From Pseudomonadota bacterium (lineage in GTDB: Bacteria > Desulfobacterota > Desulfovibrionia > Desulfovibrionales > Desulfovibrionaceae): a DNA stretch of 9,298 bases. Shown piece after piece: positions 1 through 8,085 of this stretch. The DNA is taken from NCBI GenBank assembly GCA_023450535.1, contig JAEXGX010000161.1:1-9298 (forward strand), given 5' to 3'. Position numbers and translations under genes: made by a program. Within the stretch, counting starts at the first letter, position 1. Each line of letters opens with the position of its first letter. The notes beneath the pieces are model-generated. The model saw nothing but the letters and a program-made list of their open reading frames with translations, was not told where the DNA came from and made no database searches.

Positions 1-963
1 GTACAGCATGGGGCGAGCCAGCACATTGAAGCCGATATCTGTGCCTGCATAGACAGTATTTTCATTATTCTTGACTGCGTTCACACGCCCGAGCACAAGA
101 CCGCATTCCGCAACGATATATCGCCCAGGCTCAATATAGAAACGCCCTTTATAACTGAATTCGGTGCTCCAATCGGAAATACGGCGATGCAACAGAGTAC
201 CGAATTCTGCCAGATCAAGGCGTTTTTCCCCTTCATATTTATGATAGGGAATGCCGAATCCACCGCCGAAGTCAATCAGCTCAAGCGTTATCCCTTTCTC
301 CAGCAGGCGCACAGCCAAGCCGAGCAACACATCCATGGCCGCAACATAACTTGCTCCATCCATGAACAGAGAGCCGATGTGCTGGTTGAGCCCGGTCAAA
401 CGCAGATTATGCCTGGCGACAATGGCAAGGGCTTCATCCAGCAGCGTGGGGTTGACGCCGAACTTGGTATCTTTTCCTCCGGTGACCACCTTGGCGCTAT
501 GTCCGGCGCCGATGCCCGGATTGAAACGGATCATCACCTTTCCACCCGGATTGACGCGGCCATAGAGCTCCAGTTGAGAGAGGGAATCCACGCTGACCAA
601 AAGCCCCTTGTCCACAGCGTTTTTCAACTCGGCTGCATCCACATTGTTGCAGACATACAAAATCTCATCCGGAGTGAACCCCGCGCGCAGATTAAGGTAA
701 ATTTCTCCGGGCGACATGGCGTCCACTACACAGCCTTCCTCGCGAATAATGGACAGAAGTGCAGGGTTGGTATTCGCTTTGGCCGAATAGTTTACAAAAA
801 AACCGGGATGAGTGGAAAGGCTGACAAGTTCACGGCAGCTCTGACGAAGGATACGTTCATTATAGACATACAAAGGCGTCCCGAAACGGGTCGCGAGTTC
901 AAGCGGGTTTTCCCTGCCAAAAAAATTCACGCTGTCGGTGTATGTGGAACGGATATTGGGCAT
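1..963 (-). CDS. lysA: Diaminopimelate decarboxylase, 3' end cut off by window
   Basis: LysA is a PLP enzyme that decarboxylates meso-2,6-diaminopimelate to L-lysine, the last step of lysine synthesis, in the cytoplasm. The reverse strand from the ATG at 963 gives 321 codons open to the left edge; family members have about 410-420 residues, so roughly the last quarter is missing. Visible fold-type III features: YSAKANT at 59-65 with K62 as the expected Schiff-base lysine, NQHIGS in the middle, the glycine-rich phosphate loop GGGFG at 233-237, and EPGR at 278-281, typical of this decarboxylase family. The start is supported by AGGA about 9 nt upstream. It follows ilvC on the same strand but about 420 bases away, so it probably has its own transcription signal; I found no convincing promoter. 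Carboxynorspermidine decarboxylase is a more distant alternative. Confidence 0.93.
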   Translation of the reverse strand, partial: MPNIRSTYTDSVNFFGRENPLELATRFGTPLYVYNERILRQSCRELVSLSTHPGFFVNYSAKANTNPALLSIIREEGCVVDAMSPGEIYLNLRAGFTPDEILYVCNNVDAAELKNAVDKGLLVSVDSLSQLELYGRVNPGGKVMIRFNPGIGAGHSAKVVTGGKDTKFGVNPTLLDEALAIVARHNLRLTGLNQHIGSLFMDGASYVAAMDVLLGLAVRLLEKGITLELIDFGGGFGIPYHKYEGEKRLDLAEFGTLLHRRISDWSTEFSYKGRFYIEPGRYIVAECGLVLGRVNAVKNNENTVYAGTDIGFNVLARPMLY

Positions 964-1135
964 ACGTGTGTTCCTGAACCGGCAAAACCGGCGTCTGCGG
1001 AGAGGTGAAAAAAACGTGGCATTTTCTCGCTCAAATTGATTTGCTCTGGAAATCAACATGGTGGAGAGGGAAAACTCCCCCCCCACCACTGAAAAGTCAC
1101 AAAGCCGTTACACAGACCCGGAATGCTGATAAACC

Positions 1136-1184
1136 GGGGTGTTGCCCCATGCCCCACCAAGGGAGAAAATCTCCCCGGTTCCCC
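1136..1184. repeat. Palindromic intergenic repeat, copy A
   Basis: This 49-base segment aligns without gaps to 8113-8161, with 37 of 49 identical bases. Both copies hold a first small hairpin (GGGG, loop TGTTG, CCCC) and a second stem-loop. In this copy the second stem is GGGAGA (1161-1166), loop AAA, TCTCCC (1170-1175). Two base pairs of this stem differ from copy B by paired changes that keep the pairing. Unlike copy B, it has no recognisable terminal inverted repeats. It is probably a member of a dispersed REP-like family; the family size cannot be judged from one window. Confidence 0.7.
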
Positions 1185-1248
1185 ATAATTCTAAAGGGCA
1201 TCATAATCGGGAGGGGGAGGGAATACTACGCCCTGCCGAGGGGGAATC

Positions 1249-1284
1249 TGAGGGGGGGCGAGAAGCCCCCTCTCAAGGATTTTT
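1249..1284 (+). terminator. G-rich stem-loop followed by a T run, plus-strand orientation
   Basis: Arms TGAGGGGGGGC (1249-1259) and GCCCCCTCTCA (1265-1275) pair over 11 positions, with one G-U, around the loop GAGAA. ATTTTTC follows on the plus strand, as in an intrinsic terminator. No plus-strand gene precedes it, and on the minus strand, where ilvC ends, no T run follows. It may end antisense transcription or simply be part of the repeat cluster. Confidence 0.35.
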
Positions 1285-1384
1285 CTGCAATTCAGCCCGT
1301 TACACGGTCTTGCCTGTCCCAATCCGGAACCTGGGTATGCAATGCTCTCAACCTTAACATACCCCGGAGCGGACCAGGAAAGGA

Positions 1385-3185
<1,801 letters not shown>

Positions 3186-3244
3186 GAAAAACTCCTTGAT
3201 TTCCGCCTTGAAGCGAAAAAATACGCGTAACTGTCAGACTGATG

Positions 3245-3264
3245 AAAAACCCTCTTTGAGGGTT
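3245..3264 (-). terminator. Intrinsic terminator or attenuator between ilvB and ilvN
   Basis: On the minus strand AACCCTC (3258-3264), loop AAA and GAGGGTT (3248-3254) form a 7-bp stem, with a run of five T overlapping and following its 3' arm (3249-3245). It lies about 90 bases past the ilvB stop and 60 bases before the ilvN start. It should at least reduce read-through into ilvN. No clear second promoter was found between it and ilvN. Confidence 0.7.
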
Positions 3265-3356
3265 CTCGGGGCTACTGACTTTATCAGCACCTCAACTACT
3301 GCGTTGTGTACCAGCGCTCGCGTATTCGCATCCGCCGGGCAACTAGGCAAATTGCT

Positions 3357-5060
3357 CTACACCAGCAGCATTTCATCCAGCGCGGCCCCTGCGGGAACCA
3401 TCGGGTACACGTTCTCTTCCTTGGCCACCCGCACGTCGATGATCGCGGGGGCGGGGGAAGCCAGAGCCTTGGGCAGGACTCTTTCCAGCTCATCAACCGT
3501 GGAAATGCGGTATCCTTCCGCACCATAGGCTTCGGCCAGCTTCACAAAATCTGGCTGCCCTTCTTCCAGACAGGTAAAGCTGTAATTATGTTCATAAAAC
3601 AATTCCTGCCATTGACGTACCATGCCAAGATAGGAGTTGTTCAGGATCAATATTTTGACAGGCAGTCGATTACACACCGCCGTCATCAGCTCCTGGATAT
3701 TCATTTGAATCGAACCGTCGCCGGCAATGTCGATAACCAGTCGGTCGGGCAGCGCAAACTGAACTCCAATGGCTGCGGGCAGACCGTATCCCATAGTGCC
3801 GAGGCCGCCGGAGGTGATAAAAGTACGCGGTTCGGTTATGGTCAGAAACTGCGCGGCCCACATCTGGTTCTGACCTACTTCCGTGGTATACACGGCCTTG
3901 CCTTCGGTTATGCGCTGCACCGCCTCGACCACCTGCTGGGGTTTGAGGCCCTCAGCGTCCTTGCTGTAGGAAAGGGGACGAGCGTCATGCCACTCCCGCA
4001 ACTGATTGATCCACTCCGCATGAGAAGCGGTCCAGTCATGCGGATTTTCCGCATCACGGGCCCTGAGCACTTCGTGCAGCCCGTCCAGGGACATGGCGCA
4101 ATCGCCCACCACCGGCACGTCCACTTCCACATTTTTGCGAATGGATGTGGGATCGATATCAATATGAATAATTTTCGCTTTGGGCGCAAAAGTGGCCAGT
4201 CTGCCCGTGACGCGGTCATCAAAACGCGCCCCGGCGGCAATAATGAGGTCGGCCTTGTTCACCGCCCTGTTGGCAGCGTAAGTGCCGTGCATGCCCAGCA
4301 TACCAAGGAACAGGGGGTCATCTCCCGCAAAAGCCCCCAAGCCCATGAGCGTAGAGGTCACGGGAATGGAAAAATCATGGGCGAGACGGCGCAGTTCCTT
4401 GGAGGCGTCAGAGCTGATGACCCCACCGCCTGCTAGGAGAAGAGGGCGCTCAGAAGCGGCCATGAGGTCGGCTGCACGGCGTAATTGATTGAGATTGGGG
4501 CGATAAGTGGGATTGTAGGACCGCATGCGTACTTCTTCAGGCCAGACGAATTCGATACTTTGCGTCATGAGGTCCTTGGGGAAATCGATAAGGACAGGGC
4601 CAGGTCGCCCGGAACGGGCCAGGTGAAATGCCTCGCGCACAGTCAGCGCCAGCCGCTTCAAATCTTTGACCAGGAAATTGTGCTTGGTGCAGGGACGTGT
4701 GATACCCACGATATCCACTTCCTGGAAGGCATCATTACCAATGAGATGAGTATGCACCTGCCCGGTAATGGCGACAACAGGAATAGAATCGGCGTAGGCA
4801 GTGGCCAGACCGGTCACAATATTGGTAGCGCCGGGGCCGGATGTAACCAGGCAAACCCCCACCTTGCCGGATGCACGGGCATATCCGTCGGCAGCATGAG
4901 CGGCGCCCTGTTCGTGCCGTACCAGAATATGCCGGAGAGCCTCATCACGATTAAGGTCATGATAAATATCCAGCACGGCCCCGCCGGGGTAACCGAAAAC
5001 AATATCCACACCCTCACGCTTCAAGCATTCAAGAAGAATGCGCGCACCTGTCATCTTCAT
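3357..5060 (-). CDS. ilvB: Acetolactate synthase, large catalytic subunit
   Basis: This ThDP- and FAD-dependent enzyme condenses two pyruvates, or pyruvate with 2-oxobutyrate, to acetolactate or acetohydroxybutyrate, the first committed step of branched-chain amino acid synthesis. The protein has 567 residues, normal for the family. Visible features: the N-terminal pyrimidine-binding domain with FGYPGGAVLDIY at 22-33 and the catalytic glutamate E50 in RHEQGAAHAADGYAR; the middle FAD domain; and the C-terminal ThDP-binding motif GDGS at 447-450 running to NNS at 474-476. The start at 5060 fits the family N-terminus (MKMTGARILLECL) and has AGGG 5 nt upstream. The same frame is open to 5267, but that part is leader with no family similarity. 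A small open frame ends 13 bases before the start codon. Confidence 0.97.
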   Translation of the reverse strand: MKMTGARILLECLKREGVDIVFGYPGGAVLDIYHDLNRDEALRHILVRHEQGAAHAADGYARASGKVGVCLVTSGPGATNIVTGLATAYADSIPVVAITGQVHTHLIGNDAFQEVDIVGITRPCTKHNFLVKDLKRLALTVREAFHLARSGRPGPVLIDFPKDLMTQSIEFVWPEEVRMRSYNPTYRPNLNQLRRAADLMAASERPLLLAGGGVISSDASKELRRLAHDFSIPVTSTLMGLGAFAGDDPLFLGMLGMHGTYAANRAVNKADLIIAAGARFDDRVTGRLATFAPKAKIIHIDIDPTSIRKNVEVDVPVVGDCAMSLDGLHEVLRARDAENPHDWTASHAEWINQLREWHDARPLSYSKDAEGLKPQQVVEAVQRITEGKAVYTTEVGQNQMWAAQFLTITEPRTFITSGGLGTMGYGLPAAIGVQFALPDRLVIDIAGDGSIQMNIQELMTAVCNRLPVKILILNNSYLGMVRQWQELFYEHNYSFTCLEEGQPDFVKLAEAYGAEGYRISTVDELERVLPKALASPAPAIIDVRVAKEENVYPMVPAGAALDEMLLV

Positions 5061-5241
5061 GTCGACCCTATCCTCAAGGCAAGAAGAAACGTTTTCCACA
5101 CATGTACAACCGCATGAAAAACATGACAAAATATCTTTTCCGGACGGGAAGCCCCATGCTCCTCGCCCCTTGTCCGTGAAAAACCACGTCCGGCCTGTCA
5201 GTACAGCCCGCCCGTATCCCCGGAACCTGAAGGTATTTTGT

Positions 5242-5281
5242 AAAAAAAGCAGCCCGCGCGCCGACAAGCCGGCGCACGGGC
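5242..5281 (-). terminator. Strong intrinsic terminator after the DUF465 gene
   Basis: On the minus strand GCCCGTGCGCCG (5281-5270) pairs with CGGCGCGCGGGC (5263-5252) over 12 positions, with one G-U, around a six-base loop. TGC and then seven T follow (to 5242). It lies 10 bases beyond the DUF465 stop codon, so that gene is probably not cotranscribed with ilvB, unless the structure acts as an attenuator. Confidence 0.88.
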
Positions 5282-5291
5282 GTCAAGCCGC

Positions 5292-5516
5292 CTACATGTT
5301 GCGGTATTTGTCGAGCATGACGTGCAAGCGGGTCTTGCCGTCAAGCTTCTGCTTCTTGAGAGCCTTCGCTTCCTGCTCTTCCGCAGGAGTCTTGAACGGC
5401 TTGGCTTCCAGCTTTTCCAGTTGCTTCTCATAGAGCATATGCTCTTCCCACAAAGCCTTCAATTCAGGATCGGCGGAGGCATACTTTTCAAGCAGTTCGA
5501 GATCTTGTGCTTCCAT
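5292..5516 (-). CDS. YdcH/DUF465 family small coiled-coil protein
   Basis: This 74-residue, very charged and probably helical protein belongs to the YdcH-like DUF465 family, whose biochemical role is unknown to me. The family pattern is visible: an N-terminal acidic helix (EAQDLELLEKYASADPELK), a central EKQLEKLE, and the family's usual C-terminal segment with LKKQKLDGKTRL and a final DKYR. The start at 5516 is preceded by GGAG with 8 nt spacing. A strong terminator follows directly. The gene sits between yggT and ilvB on the same strand, with about 130 bases to yggT. There are no membrane segments or signal peptide. Confidence 0.85.
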   Translation of the reverse strand: MEAQDLELLEKYASADPELKALWEEHMLYEKQLEKLEAKPFKTPAEEQEAKALKKQKLDGKTRLHVMLDKYRNM

Positions 5517-5648
5517 AGGGCAGACTCCGATGTGTTGGGGTTATTGCCTTGAGCCGCAAGTTCATGTGGCCCTTTCCTTATTTTGCTGCTGAAAACCGAC
5601 ACCCGAAACGACACCATACGGGCGATCGGATGGTTTCATGCGCAGCAA

Positions 5649-5948
5649 TTACATTCCCCGACCAAACTGGTAAAGGGACGTAATCACCACACCATTAAAA
5701 AGCTGAAGAATCAAGAGCACCACTAAGGGCGACAAGTCAAAACCGTTGATGAAAACAAAAGGAAAGCGCTTACGGATACGGTAATATAACGGTTCTGTCA
5801 GAGAGCGCAGCACACGTACGACGGGGTTGTACGGATCGGGATTTACCCACGACAACAACGCGGAAATGATAATGACGATCGTATACAGATTAATGACGGT
5901 ATCCAGCAGTTTGGCCACTGTCATCAAAAGATTGCCCACCACGAACAT
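5649..5948 (-). CDS. yggT: YggT family integral membrane protein
   Basis: This 99-residue membrane protein has two hydrophobic segments, about residues 9-34 and 70-92. Between them is the family's hallmark loop, SWVNPDPYNPVVRVLRSLTE followed by PLYYRIRKRFP. YggT proteins sit in the inner membrane; links to cell division, osmotic tolerance or ion homeostasis have been proposed in other organisms, but the molecular function is not settled. The start at 5948 is supported by GGAGG a few bases upstream. One half-size repeat unit is present, as in many Desulfovibrio-type homologues, whereas E. coli YggT has a doubled version. It may be cotranscribed with the DUF465 gene; no strong terminator was seen between them. 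Confidence 0.88.
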   Translation of the reverse strand: MFVVGNLLMTVAKLLDTVINLYTIVIIISALLSWVNPDPYNPVVRVLRSLTEPLYYRIRKRFPFVFINGFDLSPLVVLLILQLFNGVVITSLYQFGRGM

Positions 5949-5961
5949 GTGCCCTCCATGT

Positions 5962-5994
5962 AGAGCAAATTACCTTTGAAATCATGCATGGCCA
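5962..5994 (-). repeat. 33-nt direct repeat, copy 1 (next to yggT)
   Basis: It matches 6154-6186 in the same orientation at 27 of 33 positions; all six differences are transitions. It ends 13 bases before the yggT start codon, so it lies in the presumed yggT leader. Read on the minus strand it could encode HDFKGNL. Confidence 0.75.
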
Positions 5995-6153
5995 GAACAC
6001 CATATTCTGACCCGCAGGTTTCACGCCCAAAGCCGGAGCAATGCGCGCCACATGTCAGTTGCAGATGCCCTGACTCCGCACAGAGCCTCACACCCACTAT
6101 TCCGACAACTCTGGAAAGCATTTTCTCACAGTCTTTCAAAGTTAAAATGTTTC

Positions 6154-6186
6154 AGGGCAGATTACCTTTGAAGTCATGCACAACCA
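6154..6186 (-). repeat. 33-nt direct repeat, copy 2
   Basis: This partner of the copy at 5962-5994 is offset by 192 bases. On the minus strand it also reads HDFKGNL, followed by a proline codon and TGA. No ribosome binding site or long open frame leads into it. Confidence 0.75.
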
Positions 6187-6350
6187 AGCCAACTCAAACG
6201 GCAAAGCCCTCTCGGAGATCAGGCGCACGATAAACGCACCCCCATTCAACCGGGAAGCCGCTGAAAATACAAATCCGGTTTTGAGCCGAAAAAACGCAAC
6301 CGGGCATTCCCAAATACTTCCCGATGATTCTCCTTCAGTTCTTACTCGTC

Positions 6351-6379
6351 AGGATTTCACCGGTCGCACATTTTGTCAA
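6351..6379 (-). promoter_or_regulatory. Possible promoter for the yggT transcript
   Basis: The minus strand has a perfect -35 box TTGACA (6374-6379). At 17 bases distance the -10 position is AATCCT (6351-6356), only 3 of 6 consensus matches. It lies just after the zinc-ribbon gene and would give a leader of about 400 nt before yggT. Confidence 0.35.
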
Positions 6380-6400
6380 TGCCGCAAAGTTGATAAGAAT

Positions 6401-6949
6401 TCAACAATGGCAGCGCAACGCCTTGATTCCTTCACGAAACAAGACCTCAACCCTGTCGGGCGGCGTCACGCTCAACACCATGCCGACCCCAAAGCTGGGA
6501 TGATCCATCAACGATCCAAGAGGGAAGGCCCCATCCATAGCATAGGGTTTTGGTGTGCCGGGATTACGAGCCACGGCGTCCTGCCACTGGTGTTCCAGCT
6601 CTTCGCGCAGTTTCGCGCTCTGCTGTTCGGCGCGGCTGAGCTTCGGGATCCGTTGTGCAGCGGAGGTTTTGGGCGCTGAGGCCACAGCCTGTTCCACCCG
6701 GGTTCGGGTGCTGCTGCGATTCAACACCGCCGCGCCCCGTTCCTGACCGGATTGCACGCGCAACGGACGTTCCTTGATTGGACGCGCCTTGTTTTCTGCG
6801 GGATAATACTTGTGTACACTGCCACATGCGCAGCATTCTACCTTGGCGACTTCACCGTCAACCACAACCACAATAACATGACCCGTTATATCGCGACAGC
6901 GCGTGCAACGGGCCTCAATTCTCTGACCAGGTGAATAGGGGGATGCCAT
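6401..6949 (-). CDS. Zinc-ribbon protein with C-terminal beta-barrel-like domain, function unknown
   Basis: I do not recognise a named function for this 182-residue soluble protein. The N-terminal part has two cysteine pairs, C15-x2-C18 and C39-x2-C42, separated by a beta-rich stretch, as in a zinc ribbon. Residues about 50-130 are basic and low in conservation, probably a flexible linker with a short helix (SRAEQQSAKLREELEHQW). Residues about 136-178 (HPSFGVGMVLSV, then VEVLFREGIKALRC) resemble the small SH3/KOW- or CarD-like module seen in uncharacterised deltaproteobacterial proteins. The architecture suggests nucleic-acid or RNA-polymerase binding, which is inference only. The start at 6949 has AAGGA about 9 nt upstream. 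A plausible promoter lies 40-70 bases upstream, and the gene is divergent from corA. Confidence 0.8.
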   Translation of the reverse strand: MASPYSPGQRIEARCTRCRDITGHVIVVVVDGEVAKVECCACGSVHKYYPAENKARPIKERPLRVQSGQERGAAVLNRSSTRTRVEQAVASAPKTSAAQRIPKLSRAEQQSAKLREELEHQWQDAVARNPGTPKPYAMDGAFPLGSLMDHPSFGVGMVLSVTPPDRVEVLFREGIKALRCHC

Positions 6950-6988
6950 TGTCCTTTGTCCTTCTCCGTAAAAAATAAGTCCTTTGCG

Positions 6989-7017
6989 AATCTACTCGGA
7001 TGAGGCAGCTTAGGCAA
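6989..7017 (-). promoter_or_regulatory. Promoter for the zinc-ribbon gene
   Basis: On the minus strand TTGCCT (7012-7017, 4 of 6 matches) and TAGATT (6989-6994, 4 of 6 matches) are exactly 17 bases apart, and the gene starts at 6949. A run of eight C (7024-7031) lies 6 bases upstream of the -35 box. Confidence 0.4.
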
Positions 7018-7173
7018 GCGCCTCCCCCCCCGATCTAGCGATACTTTCACAATTAAACAGACTGCGTGTCCTCTCCGAACAAACTCCTGCTCTAACGTTG
7101 TGCCACCGGAGGGCCGCATTCCGTTTTTTGCACCAGGATATAAACAATAAAACATCCTGTCTTGGAGATGGCG

Positions 7174-8085
7174 ATGCGCGGACAACTATTGCAAATCAAC
7201 GAAGAAAATGCCGAGGTTATTCCTTTTGAGAAAGGAGAGGAACTACTGGCGGACAGAAATAACCGAACCAGCCCTCTGCTCTGGATGCACCTGGAACATT
7301 CCAGCCCTGAGGAATGGGGAAATCTGCTGACGACGCTGAAATTACGTGACGAAGACAAAACGTACGCCATGCAGTCCCGTCATTTTCCTCAAGCGACCGA
7401 GCTCGCAGTCGGAGGACTTGTACTGCGTATGCCCCTGCGTATTTCCAGCAATGGAGTAAAAAAGGAAGACAGGGTGCGGTACCTGACCGTACTCATGCTT
7501 CCACAGTTATTAATCAGCAGGATTCAGGGTCAGACTCCCCTTTTGACAAAGGCAGGCAATCGTTTGCTGGAAGACGAGCAGCCAGCCATTACAAGCTCGG
7601 CGGAGCTCCTTCTTTATCTTCTGGAAGTCATCCTGGAAACGGAGGTCAACCATCTGCTGCTCGCCCGCAATGGAGTCGCTCATCTGGCATCTGCGGCGGA
7701 AAAAGATATTGACAGACTGGACAACCGCAAGCTGGCCCGCTTCCACCGCCGGGTGGGTATTCTTGCCGGACAGGCTGAAGAAAAACTGTTCTGCCTCACT
7801 CTGCTCGCAAGTCTGCTGGCTCGGGGTAAAGCATTTGACTCCATGCGCCTGGCGGACTCCCGTTCCCGGCAACAAACGGAACAGCGCCTACGTGTCCTGA
7901 CCATTATCTCCGGTGTTTTCATGCCATTGACCTTTATCACCGGATTTTACGGTATGAATTTTCCCAGTATGCCATTTCTGGAAAGCAAATGGGCTTCTGG
8001 TTCATCGTCTGCGGCATGCTGGGACTGGGAACCGGGCTTATCATCTTTTTCCGAAAGCGCGGCTGGTTTGACTAGGGCGTGTTGA
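7174..8085 (+). CDS. CorA-family (ZntB-like) metal ion transporter, frameshifted at the 3' end
   Basis: CorA/ZntB proteins are homopentameric inner-membrane channels or transporters for Mg2+, Co2+ or Zn2+. They have a large cytoplasmic N-terminal domain and two C-terminal membrane helices joined by a GMN loop. Here residues 1-240 form the soluble domain, TM1 is about 242-258 (IISGVFMPLTFITGFY) and the signature GMNF is at 260-263. After W273 the open frame goes out of phase: the frame starting at GGC 7992 encodes FWFIVCGMLGLGTGLIIFF, then RKRGWFD and TAG at 8073-8075, a textbook TM2 and CorA tail. One base seems to be missing around 7990-7993; restored, the protein would have 300 residues. 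As read, the 303-residue product lacks TM2. The ATG at 7174 was chosen because GGAG lies 6 nt upstream; a TTG at 7162 and an ATG at 7168 are in frame but poorly spaced. Confidence 0.85.
   Translation: MRGQLLQINEENAEVIPFEKGEELLADRNNRTSPLLWMHLEHSSPEEWGNLLTTLKLRDEDKTYAMQSRHFPQATELAVGGLVLRMPLRISSNGVKKEDRVRYLTVLMLPQLLISRIQGQTPLLTKAGNRLLEDEQPAITSSAELLLYLLEVILETEVNHLLLARNGVAHLASAAEKDIDRLDNRKLARFHRRVGILAGQAEEKLFCLTLLASLLARGKAFDSMRLADSRSRQQTEQRLRVLTIISGVFMPLTFITGFYGMNFPSMPFLESKWASGSSSAACWDWEPGLSSFSESAAGLTRAC

Larger units (their letters stand above)
964..1384. other. Gene-free spacer between ilvC and lysA
   Basis: No credible coding region lies here; the open frames on the plus strand are made of G/C runs and lack ribosome binding sites. 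The spacer holds several inverted repeats: a hairpin at 1059-1088 (arms TGGTGG and CCACCA) enclosing a run of eight C, a palindromic repeat copy at 1136-1184, a G-rich stem-loop at 1249-1275, and a stem with arms GGGTATG (1333-1339) and CATACCC (1358-1364). The 9-base word CCGTTACAC occurs at 1105-1113 and again at 1297-1305, flanking the repeat-rich part. No T-rich terminator follows ilvC on its own strand. Confidence 0.6.
5949..6400. other. Gene-poor spacer upstream of yggT
   Basis: About 450 bases lie between the zinc-ribbon gene and yggT with no convincing gene. On the minus strand they hold, in order, a possible promoter (6351-6379), a good Shine-Dalgarno sequence AAGGAG (6330-6335) with no ATG at the right distance, the first copy of a 33-nt repeat (6154-6186) and the second copy (5962-5994), just before the yggT ribosome site. 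A 65-codon open frame (6121 to 5924) overlaps the first 25 bases of yggT. It has weak start signals and a composition unlike the neighbouring genes, so I do not call it. Confidence 0.5.

Noticed and set aside
187..1008. 273-codon open frame on the plus strand
   Set aside because: It is antisense to lysA, whose conserved motifs are unmistakable on the minus strand, and its product resembles no family.
1105..1305. CCGTTACAC direct repeats as target duplications around an insertion
   Set aside because: Only nine bases, no matching terminal inverted repeats inside, so chance is a fair explanation.
3306..4436. 376-codon plus-strand frame
   Set aside because: Antisense shadow of ilvB; the minus strand holds all ThDP-enzyme motifs.
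5061..5267. Longer ilvB start at 5267
   Set aside because: It would begin inside the terminator hairpin of the preceding gene, and the added 69 residues are not part of the family.
5924..6121. 65-codon minus-strand frame overlapping the start of yggT
   Set aside because: Weak start signals, odd cysteine-rich composition and no recognised family; kept only as part of the repeat observation.
7990..7996. Programmed ribosomal frameshift in the corA-like gene
   Set aside because: The sequence AAATGGGCTT lacks a slippery heptamer and no stimulatory stem was seen; a base deletion is simpler.
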